Positions 1 to 6,547 are shown, counted from the first letter of the stretch. The stretch: 8,001 bases of DNA from Heteroruminococcus sp964370005 (GCA_964370005.1 CAYJGR010000076.1:1-8001), one strand, 5' to 3'. Notes: generated by a model from the letters alone, not told the origin. Numbers and translations: made by a program.

Positions 1-98
1 ATTAACATATAAAAAAATCATGTACTCTTGGGGTTTTCCCGGCTGCCTGGGGGGTTATTTACCCCAAACCCCCCGAAACAAAAAAAAAAAATACCCGC
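1..98. other. Intergenic, homopolymer-rich, no gene recognised
   Basis: No convincing coding region is visible here. The stretch is dominated by single-base runs: six G at 49-54, six C at 69-74 and twelve A at 80-91. The G-run side (49-56) can pair with 67-74 to give an 8 bp stem with a 10-base loop. No T-tract follows that stem on either strand, so I do not call it a terminator. A minus-strand open frame crosses this region but overlaps the regulator gene and has a low-complexity, gene-unlike translation. Confidence 0.5.
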
Positions 99-138
99 AA
101 AAAACCCACGACTCCATTTTACATGAGCCGTCTTTTTT
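99..138. terminator. Probable bidirectional rho-independent terminator
   Basis: A stem pairs 108-117 with 123-131, with one A/C mismatch and one bulged C, and has a short AT-rich loop. It is flanked by six A (99-104) on the left and six T (133-138) on the right, so RNA from either strand would end in a hairpin plus U-tract. On the minus strand it lies about 30 bp past the stop of the HxlR-type gene and would end that transcript. On the plus strand it could end a gene beyond the left edge. The stem is imperfect, so strength is uncertain. Confidence 0.5.
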
Positions 139-162
139 GCGTACAGCAATAAATTATGGATT

Positions 163-513
163 TTACTTGCCTGCGCACTGAATTTGTTTTCTGTATGTAT
201 CAGAATATGCCAAACTCCAATGCACCAAAGACTCAAAAACGGTCTGCAAAGATTCGCCGAGTTCGGTTAGGGAATATTCCACTTTTGGGATGATGTCCGA
301 ATACTCTTGACGAAAAATTATACCCAAATTTTCCAGTTCTCTTAAATTCTGTGTCAACACTTTTTTGGTGATGGGAGCAATCAGATATTGTAGTTCGCCA
401 AAACGCTTGCTACCATCAAAAAGATTGCATACAATAAGGAATTTCCACTTGTCGCCGGAAATTTTCTTTACTACCTCAAAGCTTGAGATCATATCATCTT
501 CATAGTTAATCAT
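163..513 (-). CDS. HxlR-family winged-helix transcriptional regulator
   Basis: This is a 116-residue DNA-binding protein of the HxlR/MarR-like (PF01638) family, which act as dimeric repressors or activators, often of adjacent genes. Family hallmarks are clear: GDKWKFLIV at 20-28, RFGEL at 37-41, a recognition helix with ITKKVLTQNLRELE at 48-61, and the wing VEYSLTELG at 78-86. The length is normal. I chose the ATG at 513 because a GGGGTG motif sits 7 bp upstream. A TTG start at 528 would overlap that motif and add five residues, two of them Cys. With the ATG start, Cys remain at 29 and 113, and the N-terminal Cys used for redox sensing by some relatives (such as YodB) is missing. The gene diverges from the PTS operon, which makes that operon and itself the likely targets. 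The effector cannot be read from sequence. Related proteins respond to formaldehyde, quinones or thiol stress, but many are uncharacterised. Confidence 0.9.
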   Translation of the reverse strand: MINYEDDMISSFEVVKKISGDKWKFLIVCNLFDGSKRFGELQYLIAPITKKVLTQNLRELENLGIIFRQEYSDIIPKVEYSLTELGESLQTVFESLVHWSLAYSDTYRKQIQCAGK

Positions 514-554
514 ACAAAAACACCCCAATAAAATTAGAACTTTTAAATAGTTTT

Positions 555-584
555 GGTTACTTAAAAGTGCCTACTTTACATAAT
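555..584 (+). promoter_or_regulatory. Candidate HxlR-type operator and operon promoter
   Basis: In the divergent region, ACTT-AA-AAGT (559-568) is a perfect inverted repeat apart from its central two bases, and TACTT recurs at 558-562 and 572-576. TACT/AGTA-type half sites are typical of HxlR-family operators. A -10-like CATAAT lies at 579-584, while the -35 region is poor and coincides with the palindrome. Binding here could therefore block or assist RNA polymerase on the PTS operon, and the same site lies upstream of the regulator's own start. The rest of 541-693 is AT-rich. It holds a further inverted pair (ATGATAA at 594-600 and TTATCAT at 653-659) and a strong ribosome binding site (AGGAGGGTG, 678-686). 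The transcription start is not determinable. Confidence 0.4.
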
Positions 585-693
585 TCTACACGAATGATAA
601 GCTTAATGCAAGGGGGAAATATTATAAAATTAAAAAACATTGATATCTTTTTTTATCATAAATGCAACTACGGCATGAGGAGGGTGAGAAATA

Positions 694-1101
694 ATGACTT
701 GTATTATTCTTGTGACGCATGGAGAACTGTCGAAAGCCATGTTCAATAGCGTATCGATGGTAATGGGAGAGAGTAGTGATATATTTACATTGTCATTGAT
801 GCCCGAGCATTCACCAAATCAACTAAAGCATGATTTGGAAAACGTACTTATATCAATTCAGAGAGATGCAGGACAAGCCATTGTAGTGACAGATTTTCCG
901 CTATCCACACCATTCAATGTGGCGATTGAACTTTGCGATAAATATAAATTTAGTCATATAACAGGGATGAATATGCCTCTTTTATTTTATTTAATCAACA
1001 ATAGGGAAAGTGGTGTAGAGGTTGAACAATTGACCAAAGATGCTGCGTGTTTTGCAGGAGATCAACTTTTCGATGTGAATGAGCGTTTTGGGAGGGGTTA
1101 A
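694..1101 (+). CDS. Mannose-family PTS EIIA component, first copy (diverged)
   Basis: This cytoplasmic phosphocarrier accepts phosphate from HPr on a histidine and passes it to EIIB. The 135-residue protein matches the EIIA-Man (PF03610) domain. The phospho-histidine is His9 in THG, and the conserved Asp67 follows in VVTDF. The canonical GGSPFN loop is replaced by LSTPFN (70-75), so the loop next to the active site has changed while the two catalytic residues stay. The ATG follows AGGAGGGTG with 7 bp spacing. Its stop lies 1 bp before the EIIB-1 start, indicating translational coupling. It is the first gene after the divergent promoter region. A second, more canonical EIIA lies downstream, so this copy may serve another EIIB, a different substrate or a regulatory role. 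That last point is inference. Confidence 0.9.
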   Translation: MTCIILVTHGELSKAMFNSVSMVMGESSDIFTLSLMPEHSPNQLKHDLENVLISIQRDAGQAIVVTDFPLSTPFNVAIELCDKYKFSHITGMNMPLLFYLINNRESGVEVEQLTKDAACFAGDQLFDVNERFGRG

Positions 1102-1102
1102 A

Positions 1103-1546
1103 ATGGGCATTGTGTTTTCGTTGGTGGATGAAAGACTGGTACACGGACAGGTTATCAACCAATGGATCATGCAAAGTAAAGCAACTCATCTTGTAATTAT
1201 TGATAATGCGTTGGACACAAATGATTTTATGTCCAAAATATATCTGGTGCTAATTCCCATTTCGGTAGAGGCTAAAGTTTTGTCGCAAAGCAAAGCTGCG
1301 TCCTACATTAAAGAAATAAATAGTGAGGATAACCGAGTTTTCTTGCTTGCTAAAACCCCGGAGATATTTGCACAACTGCTCAAAGATGGGATATTAGTTG
1401 AGAGTGTGGTTTTGGGGGATAGATCTTTTTCAAAGAATAAACTTGAAGTTGCAAAAACCAAAAAAGAAGCCATAGACTTTTTGATTTCAGCCGATGTTAA
1501 GCTATATACCAGAGATGCAGATGATGAACTGAAAAATTATCAATGA
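1103..1546 (+). CDS. Mannose/sorbose-family PTS EIIB component, first copy (diverged)
   Basis: EIIB of this family (PF03830) takes phosphate from EIIA on a histidine and delivers it to the incoming sugar at EIIC/EIID. The protein is 147 residues from the ATG at 1103, which follows GGAGGGG with 5 bp spacing. An in-frame ATG at 1079 lacks such a site and would overlap EIIA-1. The active-site motif DERLVHGQV puts the phospho-histidine at His14. The later LGGM motif seen in the second copy is here LGDRS (104-108), and the AxPPG-like segment is IPISVEA (51-57). The protein is therefore diverged outside the active site. It ends about 11 residues shorter than EIIB-2. Catalytic competence is likely but partner specificity is unknown. 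Confidence 0.88.
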   Translation: MGIVFSLVDERLVHGQVINQWIMQSKATHLVIIDNALDTNDFMSKIYLVLIPISVEAKVLSQSKAASYIKEINSEDNRVFLLAKTPEIFAQLLKDGILVESVVLGDRSFSKNKLEVAKTKKEAIDFLISADVKLYTRDADDELKNYQ

Positions 1547-1698
1547 TAATAAATACAACTGAAATGCTAGCACACCTAAATGCCAACGGGAAAATAAAGC
1601 GATGCAATTCGCATTATTCAAATAAAGTGCTTGTGAAGGGGGAAATGTGTGGAGTAAATTGTCTTTGAATTTAAGAAAAATGAAAGGAGGTGCGTTGA
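1547..1698 (+). other. Intergenic gap splitting the two EIIA-EIIB pairs
   Basis: These 152 bp contain no sizeable gene. They hold a small inverted repeat (ATGC-5-GCAT, 1602-1614), a 7 bp inverted repeat between 1616-1622 and 1664-1670, and a possible seven-codon reading frame at 1645-1668 preceded by AAGGGGG. A weak -35/-10 pair (TTGTGA at 1631, TAAATT at 1655, spacing 18) could start a second transcript for the EIIA-2 to EIID genes. No terminator with a T-tract is visible, so read-through from the first pair is expected. Confidence 0.35.
1683..1692 (+). promoter_or_regulatory. Strong Shine-Dalgarno site that fixes a TTG start
   Basis: AAAGGAGGTG is a near-perfect anti-16S match ending 6 bp before TTG at 1699. 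The nearby TTG at 1695 is in another frame and hits a stop after one further codon. The EIIA-2 reading frame has no ATG at its N-terminus, so this site decides the non-ATG start. Confidence 0.8.
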
Positions 1699-2118
1699 TT
1701 GTTTGAGGTCATTATTGTATGCCACGGAAATTTGGCTCAATCGTTTTTGCAAACTGCTCAACTGATTATGGGAGACAGGAAGGGTGTGAGAACATTTGGA
1801 CTTAACTTGGGGGACAGTGTCGACATGCTTGCTCAAGATGTCTCAAATGCTCTGGCAGAATGCTTGGAACATTCCGATGTGTTGGTACTCACCGATATTC
1901 GTTGTGGCAGTCCTTTTAACGTAACTGTGGCGGCGATGATGGAACACAAATTTAGGCATATCACCGGCGTGAACCTACCCATGGTTATCGAAGCTTTGAG
2001 CAGTAGGAATAACATGTCACTTGAAGATGCGGCCGACTTTGTATTCAAGATAGGAAGAGAAGGCATACAAGATGCAGGCGAAATACTAAACAAATCTGCA
2101 CAGTTAAATCAAAGATAG
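1699..2118 (+). CDS. Mannose-family PTS EIIA component, second copy
   Basis: This is a 139-residue EIIA-Man domain phosphocarrier. His9 in VCHG is the phosphorylation site, Asp66 in LTD is the conserved acidic partner, and CGSPFN at 69-74 closely follows the canonical GGSPFN loop. The C-terminal GREGI segment is also typical. Translation starts at TTG, supported by a strong Shine-Dalgarno site. It sits 15 bp before EIIB-2 and belongs with the EIIB-EIIC-EIID genes that follow. It is closer to the family consensus than EIIA-1 and so is the likelier main energy-coupling subunit for this transporter. The substrate is not predictable from this subunit. Confidence 0.93.
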   Translation: MFEVIIVCHGNLAQSFLQTAQLIMGDRKGVRTFGLNLGDSVDMLAQDVSNALAECLEHSDVLVLTDIRCGSPFNVTVAAMMEHKFRHITGVNLPMVIEALSSRNNMSLEDAADFVFKIGREGIQDAGEILNKSAQLNQR

Positions 2119-2133
2119 TTTGAGGTGAAAAAG

Positions 2134-2610
2134 ATGAAGGAGTTAGTGCTTGTTAGAATTGACGACAGATTAATTCATGGCCAGATTGTTACACAGTGGA
2201 TGGGTTCTACACATGGCACACACATCCTCATTGTGGATGATGAATTGGTTAACAACTCCATAATGAGTCGTATGCTTAAAGCGGTTGCGCCTCCCGGGAT
2301 TTCTGTTGATATCCAAACTGTGGAACAGGCCAAAGAATATCTAAAATCAAATCCGCTTGAGAAAGAAAAAATAGTGGTACTTGTAAAAATTCCGCAGGTG
2401 CTTGAAAGTTTAATAGACAGCGGAGTGGTTATTTCAAGCATTATATTGGGCGGAATGGGAATGGCTCCAAATCGTAAGAAGTTCAATAAAAACGTTGCAG
2501 CATCAAAAGATGAAATTGACTGTATGAAACGTATTGTTGAAAAAGGTGTGTCAATGTATTATCAGCTCGTGCCATCAGATTCACCGGTAGATGTTAAAAA
2601 TTATTTTTAG
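2134..2610 (+). CDS. Mannose/sorbose-family PTS EIIB component, second copy
   Basis: This is a 158-residue EIIB domain protein that phosphorylates the sugar during import. The active-site motif RIDDRLIHGQIVTQW places the phospho-histidine at His15. APPG (52-55) and LGGMGM (105-110) are conserved, so this copy is canonical. I chose ATG 2134 because GAGGTG lies 6 bp upstream. The upstream in-frame GTG at 2125 overlaps that ribosome site. The gene ends in TAG, which is itself part of the EIIC ribosome site, so the two genes are probably translationally coupled. It is the expected direct partner of the EIIC/EIID channel. Confidence 0.95.
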   Translation: MKELVLVRIDDRLIHGQIVTQWMGSTHGTHILIVDDELVNNSIMSRMLKAVAPPGISVDIQTVEQAKEYLKSNPLEKEKIVVLVKIPQVLESLIDSGVVISSIILGGMGMAPNRKKFNKNVAASKDEIDCMKRIVEKGVSMYYQLVPSDSPVDVKNYF

Positions 2611-2621
2611 GAGGTATTATT

Positions 2622-3371
2622 ATGAGTATTATTCAGGCGTTTATATTAGGCATTTTTTACTACTTAAATGCGGGTCCTTGGGTTATGGGACTTGGATTTC
2701 ATACCTTCGGAAGGCCACTCGTTTTGGGATTTATGGTGGGCTTGGTGTTAGGTGATCCCATCACAGGTACAATCGTAGGTGCCACCATTCAGTTGATTTA
2801 TTTGGGCATCCTGTCCACAGGTGGTTCCTACCCCGCAGATGCCTCTTTGGCAGGTATCGTGGGCACATCGGCAGCCATCATAAGCGGGCTGTCGGCTACA
2901 GAGGCAGTTGCCATCGCAGTTCCCATAGGTCTGGCCGGCACTGTGCTCTTCCAGCTCAGAATGTTGTCAGCTGTACCCTTCACTCATTTGGCCGATAAAT
3001 ACGCCAAAGAAGGCCAAGTTAAGAAAATTTGGATGGCAAACGTGCTATTCCCTCAAATCGTACTCGCTGCACTGTATATAATCCCATGTATGCTTGCTTG
3101 CTACTTCGGTGTAAATGCTATTACCAACCTTGTGGAATCTCTATCAAGCACCCGCATTCTACCCATACTTAGCACAATCGGTGGTATATTACCGGTGGTT
3201 GGTATTGCCATGAATATGAAGGCTATCTTCAAGGGTGATGCGAGACTCTTCTTCTTTATTGGATTTATTATGGTAGTGTATATGCAGTTTGATCTTGTAG
3301 TAACAAGTGCATTGGCACTGATATTCGGTATCCTCTACGTTCAACTAAAAAGCAAAAAGGAGGAGGCATAA
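2622..3371 (+). CDS. Mannose/sorbose-family PTS EIIC, membrane permease
   Basis: This is a 249-residue integral membrane protein of the EII-Sor (PF03609) family that, with EIID, forms the sugar translocation path. Hydrophobic segments run through most of the length, for example about 33-45, 75-110, 137-165, 180-197 and 209-242. They are separated by short charged loops, notably ADKYAKEGQVKK at about 124-135. The family core GLVLGDP (40-46), QLIYLG (57-62) and the conserved PADASLAG (71-78) segment are present, matching the sugar-binding region of EIIC proteins. Length is typical. A TAGGAGGT site precedes ATG. EIID begins 3 bp after its stop. Confidence 0.95.
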   Translation: MSIIQAFILGIFYYLNAGPWVMGLGFHTFGRPLVLGFMVGLVLGDPITGTIVGATIQLIYLGILSTGGSYPADASLAGIVGTSAAIISGLSATEAVAIAVPIGLAGTVLFQLRMLSAVPFTHLADKYAKEGQVKKIWMANVLFPQIVLAALYIIPCMLACYFGVNAITNLVESLSSTRILPILSTIGGILPVVGIAMNMKAIFKGDARLFFFIGFIMVVYMQFDLVVTSALALIFGILYVQLKSKKEEA

Positions 3372-3374
3372 GTT

Positions 3375-4226
3375 ATGAGTGAAACAGTACAGGCTACACA
3401 AACAAATGAGGTTAAAAAGATATCTAAAGGTGCAAGAATTAAATGTGTGCTAAACTGGTTGTTTTTTGCCCACAGCTGTTACAACTATGAACGACTACAG
3501 GGTACAGGATTTTTGCATGCAATGTGTCCCGTAATAGATGAACTGTATGATAAAAATGACACTGAGGGCAGAAAAAGTGCCATGCAACGTCACACAGCAT
3601 TTTTCAACACCGAGGTGCGCACCGGCAGTGCCATCGTGGGATTGTGTGCATCGATGGAGGAACGCATTGCTTCAGGTGAAACCGAACTCGCAGAGCAGGC
3701 CATGCCTTCTATCAAATACGGTATTATGGGTCCTCTGGCCGGTATAGGCGACACTCTTACCCAAGCAATCTTGGTACCACTGCTTCTTTCGCTCGCCTTA
3801 GGCATGGCTGAGCAGGGCAATGTCATGGGTCCGATACTGTATCTCATAGCTTTTATCGGCCTGTCGGCATTTTTAGGACTTTGGAGTTTTGATTTTGGCT
3901 ACAAAAAAGGTGATGAGGCTATCATGGGCTTTATCGAGAGCGGAGTTATCAACAAGCTAATCATGGGTGCCGGCATAATGGGATGTACGGTTATGGGTGC
4001 TCTGGTTGCAAACTTTGTCAGACTAAACACAATAGTCAGCTTTGAGCTAACCACAGGTGTGTTTGACTTGCAGGCGAATTTCTTTGATGCAATCATGCCC
4101 AGTATGCTGCCCCTAATTTTGACACTTATTGTCTATAAGAGAATGGATAAGGGTGACTCGGCACTGAAACTCTTGGGAGTGCTTATAGTTGGCGGCATAG
4201 CTTTGGGACTGATCGGAATAATCTAA
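3375..4226 (+). CDS. Mannose-family PTS EIID, membrane component
   Basis: EIID (PF03613) is found only in mannose-family PTS systems and assembles with EIIC in the membrane. This 283-residue protein has the usual order: an N-terminal amphipathic part with NYERLQGTGF (37-46), HTAFFNTEVRTG (73-84), SMEE (93-96) and GPLAGIGDTL (119-128). Membrane segments follow at about 131-144, 151-169, 192-214, 237-253 and 264-282. The ATG follows GGAGGAGG, which lies inside the EIIC 3' end. Having all four EII proteins as separate genes is a common Firmicutes arrangement. It is the last transporter gene. An 87 bp gap with a strong hairpin separates it from the catabolic genes. Confidence 0.95.
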   Translation: MSETVQATQTNEVKKISKGARIKCVLNWLFFAHSCYNYERLQGTGFLHAMCPVIDELYDKNDTEGRKSAMQRHTAFFNTEVRTGSAIVGLCASMEERIASGETELAEQAMPSIKYGIMGPLAGIGDTLTQAILVPLLLSLALGMAEQGNVMGPILYLIAFIGLSAFLGLWSFDFGYKKGDEAIMGFIESGVINKLIMGAGIMGCTVMGALVANFVRLNTIVSFELTTGVFDLQANFFDAIMPSMLPLILTLIVYKRMDKGDSALKLLGVLIVGGIALGLIGII

Positions 4227-4246
4227 GCTTACTCCTGCAAAAATTT

Positions 4247-4296
4247 ACGGTTATACCGGCAAACGCAGCCACCGCTGTGTTTGCCGGATAATCCGT
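4247..4296 (+). other. Long intercistronic stem-loop between transporter and enzyme genes
   Basis: A stem of about 22 base pairs forms from ACGG (4247-4250), TTAT (4251-4254), CCGGCAAAC (4256-4264), G4265 and CAGC (4266-4269). These pair with GCTG (4274-4277), T4278, GTTTGCCGG (4279-4287), ATAA (4288-4291) and CCGT (4293-4296). Only A4255 and T4292 are bulged, there is one G-U pair, and the loop is CACC. The Fe-ADH ribosome site (GGAGG, 4303-4307) begins 6 bp later. No T-tract follows, so a classic terminator is unlikely. Likely roles are protecting or processing the upstream PTS message or setting different expression of the two halves (inference). Confidence 0.75.
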
Positions 4297-4313
4297 GCAA
4301 ACGGAGGATTGGA

Positions 4314-5498
4314 ATGAAAAAAGTAAACCCCTATGCAATAGATGGAGATATAACCTTGACAAGGCATTACAACATCGAGTGTGTCACCATCGGTCATGGG
4401 TGCACAAAGAGTCTTGCAAAACTTGAGGGAGCACGCATTGCACTCATAATAGATGAGTATTTGCAAAAATCAGATTTTTTTGTGCAGTTTGAGAAAAATG
4501 TTTTAAGCAAAGTCGAGTATTCACTGATTTGCACTATAAAGGATGAGCCCTCTTACGAGGCTATCGATCTGCACATACCGACCATAAAGGACTACAGCCC
4601 AACCCATATCGTGGCCTTGGGTGGCGGGTCTACCATCGATACAGCCAAGGCGTTATGGGCATTTTATGAGCATCTTGACCTGACATGGGAGACGTACACC
4701 TCATTTGAACCCATACCCCAATTTCCCGGTAAGGCAAAACTTATAGCTATCCCCAGCACCAGCGGAACGGGAGCAGAGGCCACATGGGCGGCGGTTTATA
4801 AAAAATATGATGGCACAAAGGCACTTGTCATAGATAGACAAATACATCCAAGTGAGGTGTATTTGGAGTTTGATTTGCTGGAGACATTGCCACCGGAGAT
4901 TATCGCCATATCGGGGCTGGATGCGCTCACACATGTGGTTGGGGGACTCAGTGTGGAGTCGATAAATTTGCTGGATCAGATGCTATGCACCACTATCGCC
5001 GCCAAAATCATAAATACTCTGCCGCAATCATTTAGAGGTGAGGGCGAGATGTGCAGAGATATGATGCATATTTGCTCCTACATGGCGGGGGTGGAGATCA
5101 ACAACGCCGGTGGAGGGCTTGAGCACAAACTTGACATGTTTGCAAAGGCTTACCATATTCCTCACGGTAAGGTTGTCGGAATTTTCCTGCCCTATACTAT
5201 GCTTTACTTGATGGAGGAAAATCATTACGTAGATTTAGCTGTAAGTTTGGGCATGCAAGGAGATACACTACAGCAAAAACAACGAAATTTGGTGGAACAT
5301 ATTTGGAACATGTACGACATTTTGGGTATGCCCAAGACCATAAAAGAAGTGGGGGTGCCCGAGGAGGAGTTTATAGCACAAATACCAAAGTTTATTGATA
5401 TGGTGGTCGAGATCGGTCATGTGGATTGGATAAAGGGCTACAAGGGTGCGGACAGCTTAAAACAGCTGTATCTTGATGCGTATTACGGGATTAAATGA
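4314..5498 (+). CDS. Iron-containing (group III) alcohol dehydrogenase
   Basis: This 394-residue cytoplasmic NAD(P)-dependent oxidoreductase of the Fe-ADH family (PF00465) interconverts an alcohol and an aldehyde or ketone. The nucleotide-binding motif GGGSTIDTAK is at 103-112 and PSTSGTGAEAT at 147-157. Metal ligands can be assigned as Asp203 and His207 in DALTH, His271, and His284 in IPHG. Between the last two, the usual AHxLG-type segment is replaced by HKLDMFAKAY (271-280). The His pair is 13 residues apart, against 14 in FucO, and the extra conserved His is absent. ATG 4314 has GGAGG 6 bp upstream. An upstream in-frame TTG at 4281 falls inside the hairpin and is rejected. The neighbours suggest it handles an aldehyde from aldol cleavage, as FucO does for lactaldehyde, or a sugar-derived alcohol. 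The substrate is unknown. Confidence 0.9.
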   Translation: MKKVNPYAIDGDITLTRHYNIECVTIGHGCTKSLAKLEGARIALIIDEYLQKSDFFVQFEKNVLSKVEYSLICTIKDEPSYEAIDLHIPTIKDYSPTHIVALGGGSTIDTAKALWAFYEHLDLTWETYTSFEPIPQFPGKAKLIAIPSTSGTGAEATWAAVYKKYDGTKALVIDRQIHPSEVYLEFDLLETLPPEIIAISGLDALTHVVGGLSVESINLLDQMLCTTIAAKIINTLPQSFRGEGEMCRDMMHICSYMAGVEINNAGGGLEHKLDMFAKAYHIPHGKVVGIFLPYTMLYLMEENHYVDLAVSLGMQGDTLQQKQRNLVEHIWNMYDILGMPKTIKEVGVPEEEFIAQIPKFIDMVVEIGHVDWIKGYKGADSLKQLYLDAYYGIK

Positions 5499-5512
5499 GG
5501 AGGAGTAATGTT

Positions 5513-6547
5513 ATGAAAGTTGTGGCGTTTACAGATGTAAAAAAGAGTGAAATTATAGAAATTGATACCCCTATACCAAAAGAAAATCAAGTGTTAGTGC
5601 GTATACATGCCTGTGCGCTTTGTACTTTTGAACAGCGTATTTTTACAGGTGCTGTGAAAAAGGCATTGCCATATGTCGGTGGGCATGAGTGCGCAGGGGT
5701 TATAGAGAAACTGGGAGAGGGAGTAAATTCCGAAGATTACCCCATCGGTAAAAAGGTGGCAGTGAGGATTTTGCAGTCCTGTGGAGCTTGTTATTACTGC
5801 CGTCGTGGCAGAGAAAATCTGTGCAAAAATGCCTATAAAAAATCTGCGGCGAGCGCAGGTACACTCAACCCCAACGGACTGGGCGAATATCTTGCGGTAA
5901 ATGCTGATCAAATATATCTGCTATCTGACGAAATATCATATGAGCAGGCTGTATTTGTGGAACCGTTTTCCTGCGTGCTGAGCAGTGTGCAAAGGGGAGA
6001 AATATCCCTCGGTGATGACGTTGTGGTCATGGGTGGTGGCATTATGGGTCTTTTGCATGTTATAGCCTCCAAGATGTCGGGGGCAAGGGTCATACTCAGT
6101 GAACCAAATAAAGCCCGTGCCGATATGGCAAAAAAATACGGAGCGGATATCGTCATAGATCCCACCGCCACCGATGTGGTGCAGGCGGTGCAAAAAATTA
6201 CGGGAGGACAAGGTGCCGATGTTGTATTTAACACTACCCCAATAGCCGCTTTGGCCTCCCAAGCGATAGCCATGACCGGACAAATGGGCAGATGTGTTAT
6301 GTATAGCTCCATTCATCCCGACAACCCCATCGAAATGAGCCCCAATTATGTGCACAACACCGAAATTATTGTAACCGGTTCAAAAAGCTCTACCATTGAG
6401 TGTTTTGATGTGGCGGCAAGAATTTTATCGAAGAATATTGTAGACCTATCCCCACTTGTGACCGAGTCATATGAAAAGGAACAGTCCGACAAGGCATTTG
6501 AAAGGGCTTGTTCCATGGATACATACAGAGTTATGATAAAGTTTTAA
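5513..6547 (+). CDS. Zinc-dependent MDR dehydrogenase, sorbitol/threonine dehydrogenase-like
   Basis: This 344-residue medium-chain dehydrogenase probably acts on a polyol, a sugar or a sugar phosphate with NAD(P). An N-terminal GroES-like domain carries candidate catalytic zinc ligands Cys37 (in CALCTFE), His58-Glu59 (GGHE) and Glu150 (in VEPFSC). Structural zinc ligands are Cys90, Cys93, Cys96 and Cys104. The Rossmann fold starts at VVMGGGIMGL (171-180), with an acidic Glu at 197 (LSEPNK) that suggests NAD preference. The motif after Cys37 is TFE rather than the more common GSD or HSD. ATG 5513 follows AGGAGGAG with 7 bp spacing. An ATG at 5495 overlapping the previous stop lacks such a site. 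Relatives in PTS operons include SorE (sorbose-1-phosphate reductase) and GatD (galactitol-1-phosphate dehydrogenase), so a sugar-phosphate substrate is likely but unproven. Confidence 0.9.
   Translation: MKVVAFTDVKKSEIIEIDTPIPKENQVLVRIHACALCTFEQRIFTGAVKKALPYVGGHECAGVIEKLGEGVNSEDYPIGKKVAVRILQSCGACYYCRRGRENLCKNAYKKSAASAGTLNPNGLGEYLAVNADQIYLLSDEISYEQAVFVEPFSCVLSSVQRGEISLGDDVVVMGGGIMGLLHVIASKMSGARVILSEPNKARADMAKKYGADIVIDPTATDVVQAVQKITGGQGADVVFNTTPIAALASQAIAMTGQMGRCVMYSSIHPDNPIEMSPNYVHNTEIIVTGSKSSTIECFDVAARILSKNIVDLSPLVTESYEKEQSDKAFERACSMDTYRVMIKF

Noticed and set aside
49..107. G-quadruplex on the minus strand
   Set aside because: Four G-runs exist, but the loops between them are long and uneven (about 3, 18 and 8 bases), so a stable canonical quadruplex is not supported.
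18..236. 72-residue minus-strand open frame
   Set aside because: It overlaps the HxlR-type gene in another frame and reads through the homopolymer tracts, giving low-complexity protein.
567..749. 60-residue plus-strand open frame between the regulator and EIIA-1
   Set aside because: It covers the promoter region and runs into EIIA-1 in another frame. It has no ribosome site matching its start and a gene-unlike composition.
1547..1698. Sigma-54 type -24/-12 promoter, as found before many LevR-controlled mannose PTS operons
   Set aside because: I found no TGGCAC-N5-TTGC-like pair here or in 541-693, and no LevR-type activator gene is in the window.
4247..4296. Rho-independent terminator after EIID
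   Set aside because: The hairpin is strong, but GCAAACGGAGG rather than a T-tract follows, and the next gene starts 17 bp later in the same direction.
5936..6355. 139- and 134-residue minus-strand open frames opposite the zinc dehydrogenase (5908-6355)
   Set aside because: They lie fully antisense to a gene with clear zinc and Rossmann motifs, and their translations show no recognisable family features.
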